Assembly (NCBI RefSeq): GCF_048569485.1
Contig: NC_134361.1
Coordinates: 168,185,758-168,249,757 of the forward strand
Direction: 5' to 3'
Length of the DNA stretch: 64,000 nucleotides
Origin: Anomaloglossus baeobatrachus
Taxonomy: Eukaryota; Chordata; Amphibia; Anura; Aromobatidae
Part shown: piece by piece, positions 35,926 through 46,189 of the stretch
Numbering within the stretch: position 1 is the stretch's first letter
How the letters are laid out: each line of letters begins with the position of its first letter
Made by a program: the position numbers and the translations under genes
The notes under the pieces: generated by a model
Seen by the model: only the letters and a program-made list of their open reading frames with translations
Told to the model about the DNA's origin: nothing
Databases searched by the model: none

Positions 35926-36221
35926 CTTATTACAGCGATCAATTGCAATGTTAGGTCACCCCCATACAGTTAGGTCCAGAAATATTTGGACAGTGACACA
36001 ATTTTCGCGAGTTGGGCTCTGCATGCCACCACATTGGATTTGAAATGAAACCTCTACAACAGAATTCAAGTGCAGATTGTAACGTTTAATTTGAAGGTTT
36101 GAACAAAAATATCTGATAGAAATTGTAGGAATTGTACACATTTCTTTACAAACACTTCACATTTTAGGAGGTCAAAAGTAATTGGACAAATAAACCAAAC
36201 CCAAAAAAAAATTTTTTATTT

Positions 36222-36954
36222 TCAATATTTTGTTGCGAATCCTTTGGAGGCAATCACTGCCTTAAGTCTGGAACCCATGGACATCACCAAACGCTGGGTT
36301 TCCTCCTTCTTAATGCTTTGCCAGGCCTTTACAGCCGCAGCCTTCTGGTCTTGCTTGTTTGTGGGTCTTTCCGTCTTAAGTCTGGATTTGAGCAAGTGAA
36401 ATGCATGCTCAATTGGGTTAAGATCTGGTGATTGACTTGGCCATTGCAGAATGTTCCACTTTTTTGCACTCATGAACTCCTGGGTAGCTTTGGCTGTATG
36501 CTTGGGGTCAATGTCCATCTGTACTATGAAGCGCCGTCCGATTAACTTTGCGGCATTTGGCTGAATCTGGGCTGAAAGTATATCCCGGTGCACTTCAGAA
36601 TTCATCCGGCTACTCTTGTCTGCTGTTATGTCATCAATAAACACAAGTGACCCAGTGCCATTGAAAGCCATGCATGCACATGCCATCACGTTGCCTCCAC
36701 CATGTTTTACAGAGGATGTGTGTGCCTTGGATCATGTGCCGTTCCCTTTCTTCTCCAAACTTTTTTCTTCCCATCATTCTGGTACAGGTTGATCTTGGTC
36801 TCATCTGTCCATAGAATACTTTTCCAGAACTGAGCTGGCTTCATGAGGTATTTTTCAGCAAATTTAACTCTGGCCTGTCTATTTTTGGAATTGATGAATG
36901 GTTTGCATCTAGATGTGAACCCTTTGTATTTACTTTCATGGAGTCTTCTCTTTA
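36222..36954 (-). pseudogene. Tc1-like transposase, catalytic part
   Basis: The minus-strand frame reads RRLHESKYKGFTSR, then SILWTDETKINLY (first Asp), and VWRRKGTAHDP. The frame then shifts near 36718 to GGGNVMACACMAFNG, VQMDIDPKHTAKAT (second Asp) and SPDLNPIEHAFHLL (Glu), ending KAVIASKGFATKY. All three catalytic residues are present. The gene is broken by one frameshift and by the hAT insertion, which separates this part from the DNA-binding part at 50994-51297. Confidence 0.88.
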
Positions 36955-36962
36955 CTGTTGAC
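36955..36962. repeat. 8-bp target-site duplication CTGTTGAC, left of hAT copy 2
   Basis: Perfect match with 50994-51001. Confidence 0.95.
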
Positions 36963-37021
36963 TAGAGATGAGCGAACCGGTCGCGGTTCGGCTCGAGGTT
37001 GGTTCGCCGAACGGACCTCCC

Positions 37022-37065
37022 GTTCGAGTTCGGTTCGTCGAACGTTCGACGAACCGAACTCGAAC
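37022..37065. repeat. Perfect 44-bp palindrome near the left end of hAT copy 2
   Basis: Two 22-bp arms without spacer, centred between 37043 and 37044 on GTCGAAC|GTTCGAC. The corresponding place in copy 1 (about 8780-8823) is the same palindrome with changes in one arm. Rich in TTCG/CGAA words that also occur in the terminal inverted repeats. It may be a transposase binding site. Confidence 0.9.
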
Positions 37066-37269
37066 TGCATAGGAAACAATGGCAGGCAATCACAAACACA
37101 GAAAAACACCTAGAAAACACCCTCAAAGGTGTCCTAAAGGTGACAAACAACTCAAACACATTGGAAAGTGACAAGGACATATACTCATGCGAAAACAAAA
37201 CAGCTGGACAAGGAAAAAGAGGAGGACACACAGATATAGGCATGGCACGCCCTTCTAAAATCATGTAAA

Positions 37270-40200
37270 ACACCGCAAGGTGACTCCAAGCGGAGTCTCC
37301 ATTTTTTCCAAAAATTGGGCCACACACACACCCACCCCTTCAGTGGCAGCAGTTGTGCCCCAGTTGTACACTTCACAGCAACATTTGCATCAAGCACATT
37401 CAAAAATACGCCATTCTTATCCGTCCCCAGGATGACACCGGGGTAGGTAGCAAAGTCTTTCCTGATCCCAGCTCTGTTCATCTTGGCTTCTTTTAAAAAC
37501 ACATCAAGCAAGGGTTACTCCAAGCGGAGTCTCCCTTTTTTTCCAAAAATTGGGCCACACAGACACCCACCCCATCAGTGGCAGCACTTGGGCCCTAGTT
37601 GCAAACAGGATGTTTTGATTTGCATCAAGCACATTCAAAAATACGCCATTCTTATCCGTCCCCAGGATGACACTGGGGTAGGTAGCAAAGTCTTTGCTGA
37701 TCCCAGCTCTGTTCATCTTGGCTTCTTTTAAAAACACATCAAGCAAGGGTTACTCCAAGCGGAGTCTCCCTTTTTTTCCAAAAATTGGGCCACACAGACA
37801 CCCACCCCATCAGTGGCAGCACTTGGGCCCTAGTTGCAAACAGGATGTTTTGATTTGCATCAAGCACATTCAAAAATACGCCATTCTTATCCGTCCCCAG
37901 GATGACACCGGGGTAGGTAGCAAAGTCTTTGCTGATCCCAGCTCTGTTCATCTTGGCTTCTTTTAAAAACACATCAAGCAAGGGTTACTCCAAGCGGAGT
38001 CTCCCTTTTTTCCAAAAATTGGGCCACACAGACACCCACCCCATCAGTGGCAGCACTTGGGCCCTAGTTGCAAACAGGATGTTTTGATTTGCATCAAGCA
38101 CATTCAAAAATACGCCATTCTTATCCGTCCCCAGGATGACACCGGGGTAGGTAGCAAAGTCTTTGCTGATCCCAGCTCTGTTCATCTTGGCTTCTTTTAA
38201 AAACACATCAAGCAAGGGTTACTCCAAGCGGAGTCTCCCTTTTTTTCCAAAAATTGGGCCACACAGACACCCACCCCATCAGTGGCAGCACTTGGGCCCT
38301 AGTTGGAAACAGGATGTTTTGATTTGAATCAAGCACATTCAAAAATACGCCATTCTTATCCGTCCCCAGGATGACACCGGGGTAGGTAGCAAAGTCTTTG
38401 CTGATCCCAGCTCTGTTCATCTTGGCTTCTTTTAAAAACACATCAAGCAAGGGTTACTCCAAGCGGAGTCTCCCTTTTTTCCAAAAATTGGGCCACACAG
38501 ACACCCACCCCATCAGTGGCAGCACTTGGGCCCTAGTTGCAAACAGGATGTTTTGATTTGCATCAAGCACATTCAAAAATACGCCATTCTTATCCGTCCC
38601 CAGGATGACACCGGGGTAGGTAGCAAAGTCTTTGCTGATCCCAGCTCTGTTCATCTTGGCTTCTTTTAAAAACACATCAAGCAAGGGTTACTCCAAGCGG
38701 AGTCTCCCTTTTTTTCCAAAAATTGGGCCACACAGACACCCACCCCATCAGTGGCAGCACTTGGGCCCTAGTTGCAAACAGGATGTTTTGATTTGCATGA
38801 AGCACATTCAAAAATACGCCATTCTTATCCGTCCCCAGGATGACACCGGGGTAGGTAGCAAAGTCTTTGCTGATCCCAGCTCTGTTCATCTTGGCTTCTT
38901 TTAAAAACACATCAAGCAAGGGTTACTCCAAGCGGAGTCTCCCTTTTTTCCAAAAATTGGGCCACACAGACACCCACCCCATCAGTGGCAGCACTTGGGC
39001 CCTAGTTGCAAACAGGATGTTTTGATTTGCATCAAGCACATTCAAAAATACGCCATTCTTATCCGTCCCCAGGATGACACCGGGGTAGGTAGCAAAGTCT
39101 TTGCTGATCCCAGCTCTGTTCATCTTGGCTTCTTTTAAAAACACATCAAGCAAGGGTTACTCCAAGCGGAGTCTCCCTTTTTTTCCAAAAATTGGGCCAC
39201 ACAGACACCCACCCCATCAGTGGCAGCACTTGGGCCCTAGTTGCAAACAGGATGTTTTGATTTGCATCAAGCACATTCAAAAATACGCCATTCTTATCCG
39301 TCCCCAGGATGACACCGGGGTAGGTAGCAAAGTCTTTGCTGATCCCAGCTCTGTTCATCTTGGCTTCTTTTAAAAACACATCAAGCAAGGGTTACTCCAA
39401 GCGGAGTCTCCCTTTTTTTCCAAAAATTGGGCCACACAGACACCCACCCCATCAGTGGCAGCACTTGGGCCCTAGTTGCAAACAGGATGTTTTGATTTGC
39501 ATCAAGCACATTCAAAAATACGCCATTCTTATCCGTCCCCAGGATGACACCGGGGTAGGTAGCAAAGTCTTTGCTGATCCCAGCTCTGTTCATCTTGGCT
39601 TCTTTTAAAAACACATCAAGCAAGGGTTACTCCAAGCGGAGTCTCCCTTTTTTTCCAAAAATTGGGCCACACAGACACCCACCCCATCAGTGGCAGCACT
39701 TGGGCCCTAGTTGCAAACAGGATGTTTTGATTTGCATCAAGCACATTCAAAAATACGCCATTCTTATCCGTCCCCAGGATGACACCGGGGTAGGTAGCAA
39801 AGTCTTTGCTGATCCCAGCTCTGTTCATCTTGGCTTCTTTTAAAAACACATCAAGCAAGGGTTACTCCAAGCGGAGTCTCCCTTTTTTCCAAAAATTGGG
39901 CCACACAGACACCCACCCCATCAGTGGCAGCACTTGGGCCCTAGTTGCAAACAGGATGTTTTGATTTGCATCAAGCACATTCAAAAATACGCCATTCTTA
40001 TCCGTCCCCAGGATGACACCGGGGTAGGTAGCAAAGTCTTTGCTGATCCCAGCTCTGTTCATCTTGGCTTCTTTTAAAAACACATCAAGCAAGGGTTACT
40101 CCAAGCGGAGTCTCCCTTTTTTTCCAAAAATTGGGCCACACAGACACCCACCCCATCAGTGGCAGCACTTGGGCCCTAGTTGCAAACAGGATGTTTTGAT

Positions 40201-42340
40201 TTGCATCAAGCACATTCAAAAATACGCCATTCTTATCCGTCCCCAGGATGACACCGGGGTAGGTAGCAAAGTCTTTGCTGATCCCAGCTCTGTTCATCTT
40301 GGCTTCTTTTAAAAACACATCAAGCAAGGGTTACTCCAAGCGGAGTCTCCCTTTTTTCCAAAAATTGGGCCACACAGACACCCACCCCATCAGTGGCAGC
40401 ACTTGGGCCCTAGTTGCAAACAGGATGTTTTGATTTGCATCAAGCACATTCAAAAATACGCCATTCTTATCCGTCCCCAGGATGACACCGGGGTAGGTAG
40501 CAAAGTCTTTGCTGATCCCAGCTCTGTTCATCTTGGCTTCTTTTAAAAACACATCAAGCAAGGGTTACTCCAAGCGGAGTCTCCCTTTTTTTCCAAAAAT
40601 TGGGCCACACAGACACCCACCCCATCAGTGGCAGCACTTGGGCCCTAGTTGCAAACAGGATGTTTTGATTTGCATCAAGCACATTCAAAAATACGCCATT
40701 CTTATCCGTCCCCAGGATGACACCGGGGTAGGTAGCAAAGTCTTTGCTGATCCCAGCTCTGTTCATCTTGGCTTCTTTTAAAAACACATCAAGCAAGGGT
40801 TACTCCAAGCGGAGTCTCCCTTTTTTCCAAAAATTGGGCCACACAGACACCCACCCCATCAGTGGCAGCACTTGGGCCCTAGTTGCAAACAGGATGTTTT
40901 GATTTGCATCAAGCACATTCAAAAATACGCCATTCTTATCCGTCCCCAGGATGACACCGGGGTAGGTAGCAAAGTCTTTGCTGATCCCAGCTCTGTTCAT
41001 CTTGGCTTCTTTTAAAAACACATCAAGCAAGGGTTACTCCAAGCGGAGTCTCCCTTTTTTTCCAAAAATTGGGCCACACAGACACCCACCCCATCAGTGG
41101 CAGCACTTGGGCCCTAGTTGCAAACAGGATGTTTTGATTTGCATCAAGCACATTCAAAAATACGCCATTCTTATCCGTCCCCAGGATGACACCGGGGTAG
41201 GTAGCAAAGTCTTTGCTGATCCCAGCTCTGTTCATCTTGACTTCTTTTAAAAACACATCAAGCAAGGGTTACTCCAAGCGGAGTCTCCCTTTTTTCCAAA
41301 AATTGGGCCACACAGACACCCACCCCATCAGTGGCAGCACTTGGGCCCTAGTTGCAAACAGGATGTTTTGATTTGCATCAAGCACATTCAAAAATACGCC
41401 ATTCTTATCCGTCCCCAGGATGACACCGGGGTAGGTAGCAAAGTCTTTGCTGATCCCAGCTCTGTTCATCTTGGCTTCTTTTAAAAACACATCAAGCAAG
41501 GGTTACTCCAAGCGGAGTCTCCCTTTTTTTCCAAAAATTGGGCCACACAGACACCCACCCCATCAGTGGCAGCACTTGGGCCCTAGTTGCAAACAGGATG
41601 TTTTGATTTGCATCAAGCACATTCAAAAATACGCCATTCTTATCCGTCCCCAGGATGACACCGGGGTAGGTAGCAAAGTCTTTGCTGATCCCAGCTCTGT
41701 TCATCTTGGCTTCTTTTAAAAACACATCAAGCAAGGGTTACTCCAAGCTGAGTCTCCCTTTTTTCCAAAAATTGGGCCACACAGACACCCACCCCATCAG
41801 TGGCAGCACTTGGGCCCTAGTTGCAAACAGGATGTTTTGATTTGCATCAAGCACATTCAAAAATACGCCATTCTTATCCGTCCCCAGGATGACACCGGGG
41901 TAGGTAGCAAAGTCTTTGCTGATCCCAGCTCTGTTCATCTTGGCTTCTTTTAAAAACACATCAAGCAAGGGTTACTCCAAGCGGAGTCTCCCTTTTTTTC
42001 CAAAAATTGGGCCACACAGACACCCACCCCATCAGTGGCAGCACTTGGGCCCTAGTTGTACACTTCACAGCTACATTTGCATCAATCACATTCAAAAATA
42101 CCCCATAATTAACCGTCCCCAGGATGACACCGGGGTAGGTAGCAAAGTCTTTGCTGACCCATGACTTGTTCATCTTGGCTTCTTTTAAAAACAATGTAAG
42201 CAAGGGTTACTCCAAGCGGAGTCTCCCTTTTTTCCAAAAATTGGGCCACACAGACACCCACCCCATCAGTGGCAGCACTTGGGCCCTAGTTGCAAACAGG
42301 ATGTTTTGATTTGCATCAAGCACATTCCAAATCCACAAGC
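37270..42340. repeat. ~235-bp satellite array, about 22 units, between transposase stop and left end
   Basis: The landmark tccaagcggagt occurs about 22 times from 37285 to 42211. Unit lengths alternate between 235 and 234 because a T-run alternates between seven and six T. This gives a 469-bp dimeric period over most of the array, with a few consecutive 235-bp units near 39.1-39.9 kb. Inner units are nearly identical and read gcaaacaggatgttttg. The first unit (37270-37500) and one near the gene (42000-42200) keep the older variant with gtacacttcac. The minus strand of every unit includes a KMN..W...FATYPGVILG frame related to the transposase end. The 76-90-residue open frames are by-products of the repeat. 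Confidence 0.95.
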
Positions 42341-42342
42341 AT

Positions 42343-45300
42343 TTACTCTCCCCAGGATGACACAGGGGTAGTAAATTCCTTCTGGATCCATGACTTGTTC
42401 ATTTTGATGAACGTCAGTCTGTCCACATTGTCACTGGACAGACGCGTGCGCTTATCTGTCAGCACACACCCAGCAGCACTGAATACACGTTCAGAGACAA
42501 CGCTGGCAGCTGGACACGACAAAATCTCCAAGGCGTAACTGGAGAGCTCTGGCCATTTTTCTATGTTAGAAGCCCAAAAGGAGCAAGGCTCCAGTTGCAC
42601 AGTCATGGCATCGATGTTCATTTGGAGATACTCCTGTATCATCCTCTCCAGCCGTTGAGTATGTGTCAGACTTGTTGTCTCTGGTGGCCTTGCAAAAGAG
42701 GGTCTAAAAAAATTATGAAAAGATTCCATAAAATTGCTGTTACCGGCACCAGATACGGTCCTACTGGTACGGGTAGACTGGTGAAGATGACGAGACCGTC
42801 CCATGTTTGTCAAGTTACAACTGGGAGATTCCCTCCCTGCACCTGCACGGTTGTTTGGTGGAAAAGCCGAGCTAAGATCGAGTAACAGCTTCTGCTGATA
42901 CTCCTGCATACGTGCGTCCCTTTCTATGGCTGGAATTATGTCACAAAATTTGGACTTGTACCGGGGATCTAATAGTGTGGCAATCCAGTAGTCATCATCA
43001 CTTCTAATTTTGACAATACGACTGTCATGTTGGAGGTAGTGCAACAAAAAGGCACTCATGTGTCTTGCGCAGCCATGCGGACCAAGTCCACGCTGTGTTT
43101 GTGGCATAGAGGTGCTACCCGTTCTTTCTTCCTCTGACATCTCCCCCCAACCTCTTTCAACTGAAATTTGACCAAGGTCTCCCTCATCCGTTGAGTCTTC
43201 CATGTCCATGGACAGTTCGTCCTCCATTTCTTCATGTTCTCCTGCACCTTGCTCAACATTTCGCCTGCTACTATGCGCCCTTGTCGATCCCTGTTCCCCA
43301 TGGTCCCATGCCTGCTGCGTTGGTGATGATGAACGTCTGGACCTTGGTGATGTTGTTGTCCCTTGCACATATGAATCCTCCTGTAGTTCCTCCCCTTCAT
43401 GTTGTCCCACCCCCTGACTCCGAATAGTGTTTAGCGTGTGCTCCAGCATGTAAATGACTGGAATCGTCATGCTGATAATGGCATTGTCAGAGCTAAACAT
43501 ATTCGTCGCCATGTCGAAACTGTGCAGAAGGGTGCATGGGTCCTTGATCTGAGACCACTCCATCAGGGTGATCTGCCCCACCTCTGCATCTCGTTGGCCC
43601 AGGCTATACGTCATGACGTATTGCACCAGGGCTCTGCGGTGCTGCCACAGTCGCTGTAACATGTGGAGAGTTGAATTCCAGCGTGTCGCCACATCGCATT
43701 TCAGGCGATGAACCGGCAGGCCGAAAGACTTCTGTAGCGATGCAAGTCGCTCAGCTGCGGCGCTTGAACGCCGGAAGTGAGCAGACAGTTTTCGTGCCCT
43801 GTTCAGAAGGCCATCTAGGCCGGGATAGTGTGTTAAAAATTGCTGCACGACAAGGTTCAACACGTGAGCCATACAAGGTACGTGTGTCACCTTGCCCAGG
43901 CGAAGGGCCGCACCCAGGTTTGCAGCATTGTCGCACACGGCCTTACCAGGCTGCAAGTTGAGTGGAGACAACCATTTATTAAACTCGGACCGCAGAGCTG
44001 ACCACAACTCCTCAGCTGTGTGACTCTTATTACCAAGACATGTCAAGCTAAAGACCGCCTGATGCCGTTGCGCTCGGCTGCCAGCATAGTAATGAGGCGT
44101 GCGTGATTCCTTCTGCGCAGTGAGAACGCTGGTGGCCTGACCAGGCAGGCTTGGGGCGGAGGTGGAGGACCCAGATGAGGTGGAGGATGCAGAAGCTGTG
44201 GCGGAACTTGGACAGACAGAGGATTGACACACAAGTCGTGGGGACGGCAAGACTTGTGCAGCAGACCCTTCACCATCTATCACCATAGTTACCCAGTGCC
44301 CAGTCAGCGACATGTAACGTCCCTGTCCATGCTTACTGGTCCAAGTATCGGTGGTGAAATGCACCCGTTCACACACAGAGTTTCTCAAGGAAGCGGTGAT
44401 GTTGTGTGCGACATGCTGGTGTAGCGCGGGCACACCTTTCTTAGAGAAGTAGTGGCGACTAGGCATCTGGTACTGGGGCACAGCGACAGACATAAGGTCT
44501 CTAAAATCCTGTGTGTCCACTAGGCGGAAAGGCAGCATTTCGGTAGCCAACAGCTTACAGAGGGATAGAGTCAACCTCTTAGCTTTGTCATGGGTCGGAG
44601 GAAGTGGCCTTTTATTTGACCACATCTGAGGGACAGAGATCTGGCTGCTGTGTGTAGACGGTGTTGAGTAGGGTGTCCCTGGAAAAATGCAGGTTTGTGA
44701 GGAAAGTGCAGGCGGAGACATGATGTTGCCTTCATCCAACGTTGGTGCTATCGATGTCTGAGAGAGCTGTACACACTCACTTGTTTCCCCTTCCAAACCA
44801 ACTGACGACCTTACAAGCAAACTGCCTGTTGCGGTTACAGTGGTGGAAGTTTTGCGTGGAAAAACAGGTGTGACAGCTGTCCCCACAGTCCTAGAAGATG
44901 AAGAGCGCGCGGATGCACTGGAAGGGGCGGGCGGTGGATGGTTCGCTCCGCTAGCCGGCATTGCAGCACGGTGAGCTTCCCACCGGGACTTATGATATTT
45001 ATTCATGTGACGATTCATGGAAGAAGTTGTCAAACTGCTGAGGTTTTGACCTCTACTAACAGAATCATGACAAATGTTACATATCACATGAGTTGGGCGA
45101 TCTTTTTCGATGTGAAAAAAGGCCCAGGCTAGGCAAGGCTTAGAGGCCATGCGACCTGTTGATCCACCCCGAATAATGCTCATAGGCAGAGTGGTGGCTG
45201 AGGATGCAGTTGTAGACGTGCTACCAGTGCTCCGACTCTGTCCAGGAAGGCGCAAGGTAACTTCGTCGTCGGTTGCATCCTCCTCCACCGCCTCTGTTGA

Positions 45301-46068
45301 CCTCCTCGAGTGCCTGACTGGGGGTTGACAGTAGGTGGGATCTAGAACGTCATCATCAATTGTTGTGTTCGCACTCCCCTCCCCCTCAGACCGAGCCTCT
45401 TCTTGCCCTGACCGAATATTTAAGTTGTCATCCCAATCGGGTATCTGCGTCTCATCTTCATCAGTATGTTCCTCATTGTCTATAACCACAGGTGTTACAG
45501 TTTGTGACAAAGGGTCAACATTATGCTCAGAAACTTGGTCCTCACGGCCTGAATCTGAGTCACAAAGGTTCTGGGCATCACTGCAGACCATTTCCTGTTC
45601 TGTACTCACTGTAGCTTGGGAGCAGACCTCTGATTCCCAGGCTATAGTGTGACTGAACAGCTCTGCAGACTCAGCCATCTCAGTTCCACCATACTGTGCA
45701 GGGCTGATGGAGACTTCAGAGCTGGGAGAAATCAAGTGTGATTGGGATGACAACTCAGAGGAATGGTGTTTTTTGGATGCGGTACTTGAAGTGGCTGAGA
45801 GGGCACTTGTTGGACCACTTGAGATCCATTCAAGCATTTTCCTTTTTTGCCCATCATCTACCTTTGTTCCTCTTGTTCGTGTCCGTAAAAAAGGGAGCAC
45901 ATCGGATTGTCCACAATAAGTAGTAGACATCTTACTTTTGCTAGTAGATGGTCTATCTTCAGCAGATGATAATGGAGCTTTGGCACCTTCCCCACTGACA
46001 AAACCTTTTTTGCCTTTTCCACCACGCCTCTTCCCCTTTCCACCAGCATCTGTCATTTTGCCACTCAT
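42343..46068 (-). CDS. hAT transposase with BED zinc finger, 1241 codons, open
   Basis: Expected role: binds the hAT ends and excises and reinserts the element in the nucleus. The chosen start is the ATG at 46068 (MSGKMTDAGGKGKRRGGKG). The frame stays open upstream to 46308, but those 80 codons lie in the leader and the 137-bp repeat. Domains, counted from this start: basic and Ser/Thr/Glu-rich region 1-300; BED finger about 310-360 (VICNICHDS...NRHMNKYH); first catalytic Asp about 573 in TTDTWTSKHGQGRY; CDNAANLGAAL about 712; CMAHVLNLVVQQF about 733; TRWNSTLHML about 795; an acidic insertion (MEDELSMDMEDSTDEGD); C-terminal dimerisation domain with SERVFSAAG about 1190, holding the probable catalytic Glu. 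All signature motifs are present and no stop occurs. The protein is long for hAT (usually 600-900) because of the N-terminal and acidic extensions. Whether it is active is unknown. Confidence 0.92.
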   Translation of the reverse strand: MSGKMTDAGGKGKRRGGKGKKGFVSGEGAKAPLSSAEDRPSTSKSKMSTTYCGQSDVLPFLRTRTRGTKVDDGQKRKMLEWISSGPTSALSATSSTASKKHHSSELSSQSHLISPSSEVSISPAQYGGTEMAESAELFSHTIAWESEVCSQATVSTEQEMVCSDAQNLCDSDSGREDQVSEHNVDPLSQTVTPVVIDNEEHTDEDETQIPDWDDNLNIRSGQEEARSEGEGSANTTIDDDVLDPTYCQPPVRHSRRSTEAVEEDATDDEVTLRLPGQSRSTGSTSTTASSATTLPMSIIRGGSTGRMASKPCLAWAFFHIEKDRPTHVICNICHDSVSRGQNLSSLTTSSMNRHMNKYHKSRWEAHRAAMPASGANHPPPAPSSASARSSSSRTVGTAVTPVFPRKTSTTVTATGSLLVRSSVGLEGETSECVQLSQTSIAPTLDEGNIMSPPALSSQTCIFPGTPYSTPSTHSSQISVPQMWSNKRPLPPTHDKAKRLTLSLCKLLATEMLPFRLVDTQDFRDLMSVAVPQYQMPSRHYFSKKGVPALHQHVAHNITASLRNSVCERVHFTTDTWTSKHGQGRYMSLTGHWVTMVIDGEGSAAQVLPSPRLVCQSSVCPSSATASASSTSSGSSTSAPSLPGQATSVLTAQKESRTPHYYAGSRAQRHQAVFSLTCLGNKSHTAEELWSALRSEFNKWLSPLNLQPGKAVCDNAANLGAALRLGKVTHVPCMAHVLNLVVQQFLTHYPGLDGLLNRARKLSAHFRRSSAAAERLASLQKSFGLPVHRLKCDVATRWNSTLHMLQRLWQHRRALVQYVMTYSLGQRDAEVGQITLMEWSQIKDPCTLLHSFDMATNMFSSDNAIISMTIPVIYMLEHTLNTIRSQGVGQHEGEELQEDSYVQGTTTSPRSRRSSSPTQQAWDHGEQGSTRAHSSRRNVEQGAGEHEEMEDELSMDMEDSTDEGDLGQISVERGWGEMSEEERTGSTSMPQTQRGLGPHGCARHMSAFLLHYLQHDSRIVKIRSDDDYWIATLLDPRYKSKFCDIIPAIERDARMQEYQQKLLLDLSSAFPPNNRAGAGRESPSCNLTNMGRSRHLHQSTRTSRTVSGAGNSNFMESFHNFFRPSFARPPETTSLTHTQRLERMIQEYLQMNIDAMTVQLEPCSFWASNIEKWPELSSYALEILSCPAASVVSERVFSAAGCVLTDKRTRLSSDNVDRLTFIKMNKSWIQKEFTTPVSSWGE

Positions 46069-46189
46069 GTTGATTGCGACAAGATTGTGGACTGAAAATG
46101 TGGTAGTAAAAATTGAGAGGTGGTGAAGATTGCAGTGGTGGTCTAGCTTTATTAACAGCAGAATAATAAAGAATAAATATCCCTGACAA

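Noticed and set aside
37504-42203. About forty open frames of 76-90 codons on both strands as a gene family
   Set aside because: They repeat with the 235-bp unit, occur on both strands and end at unit boundaries; they are by-products of the array.
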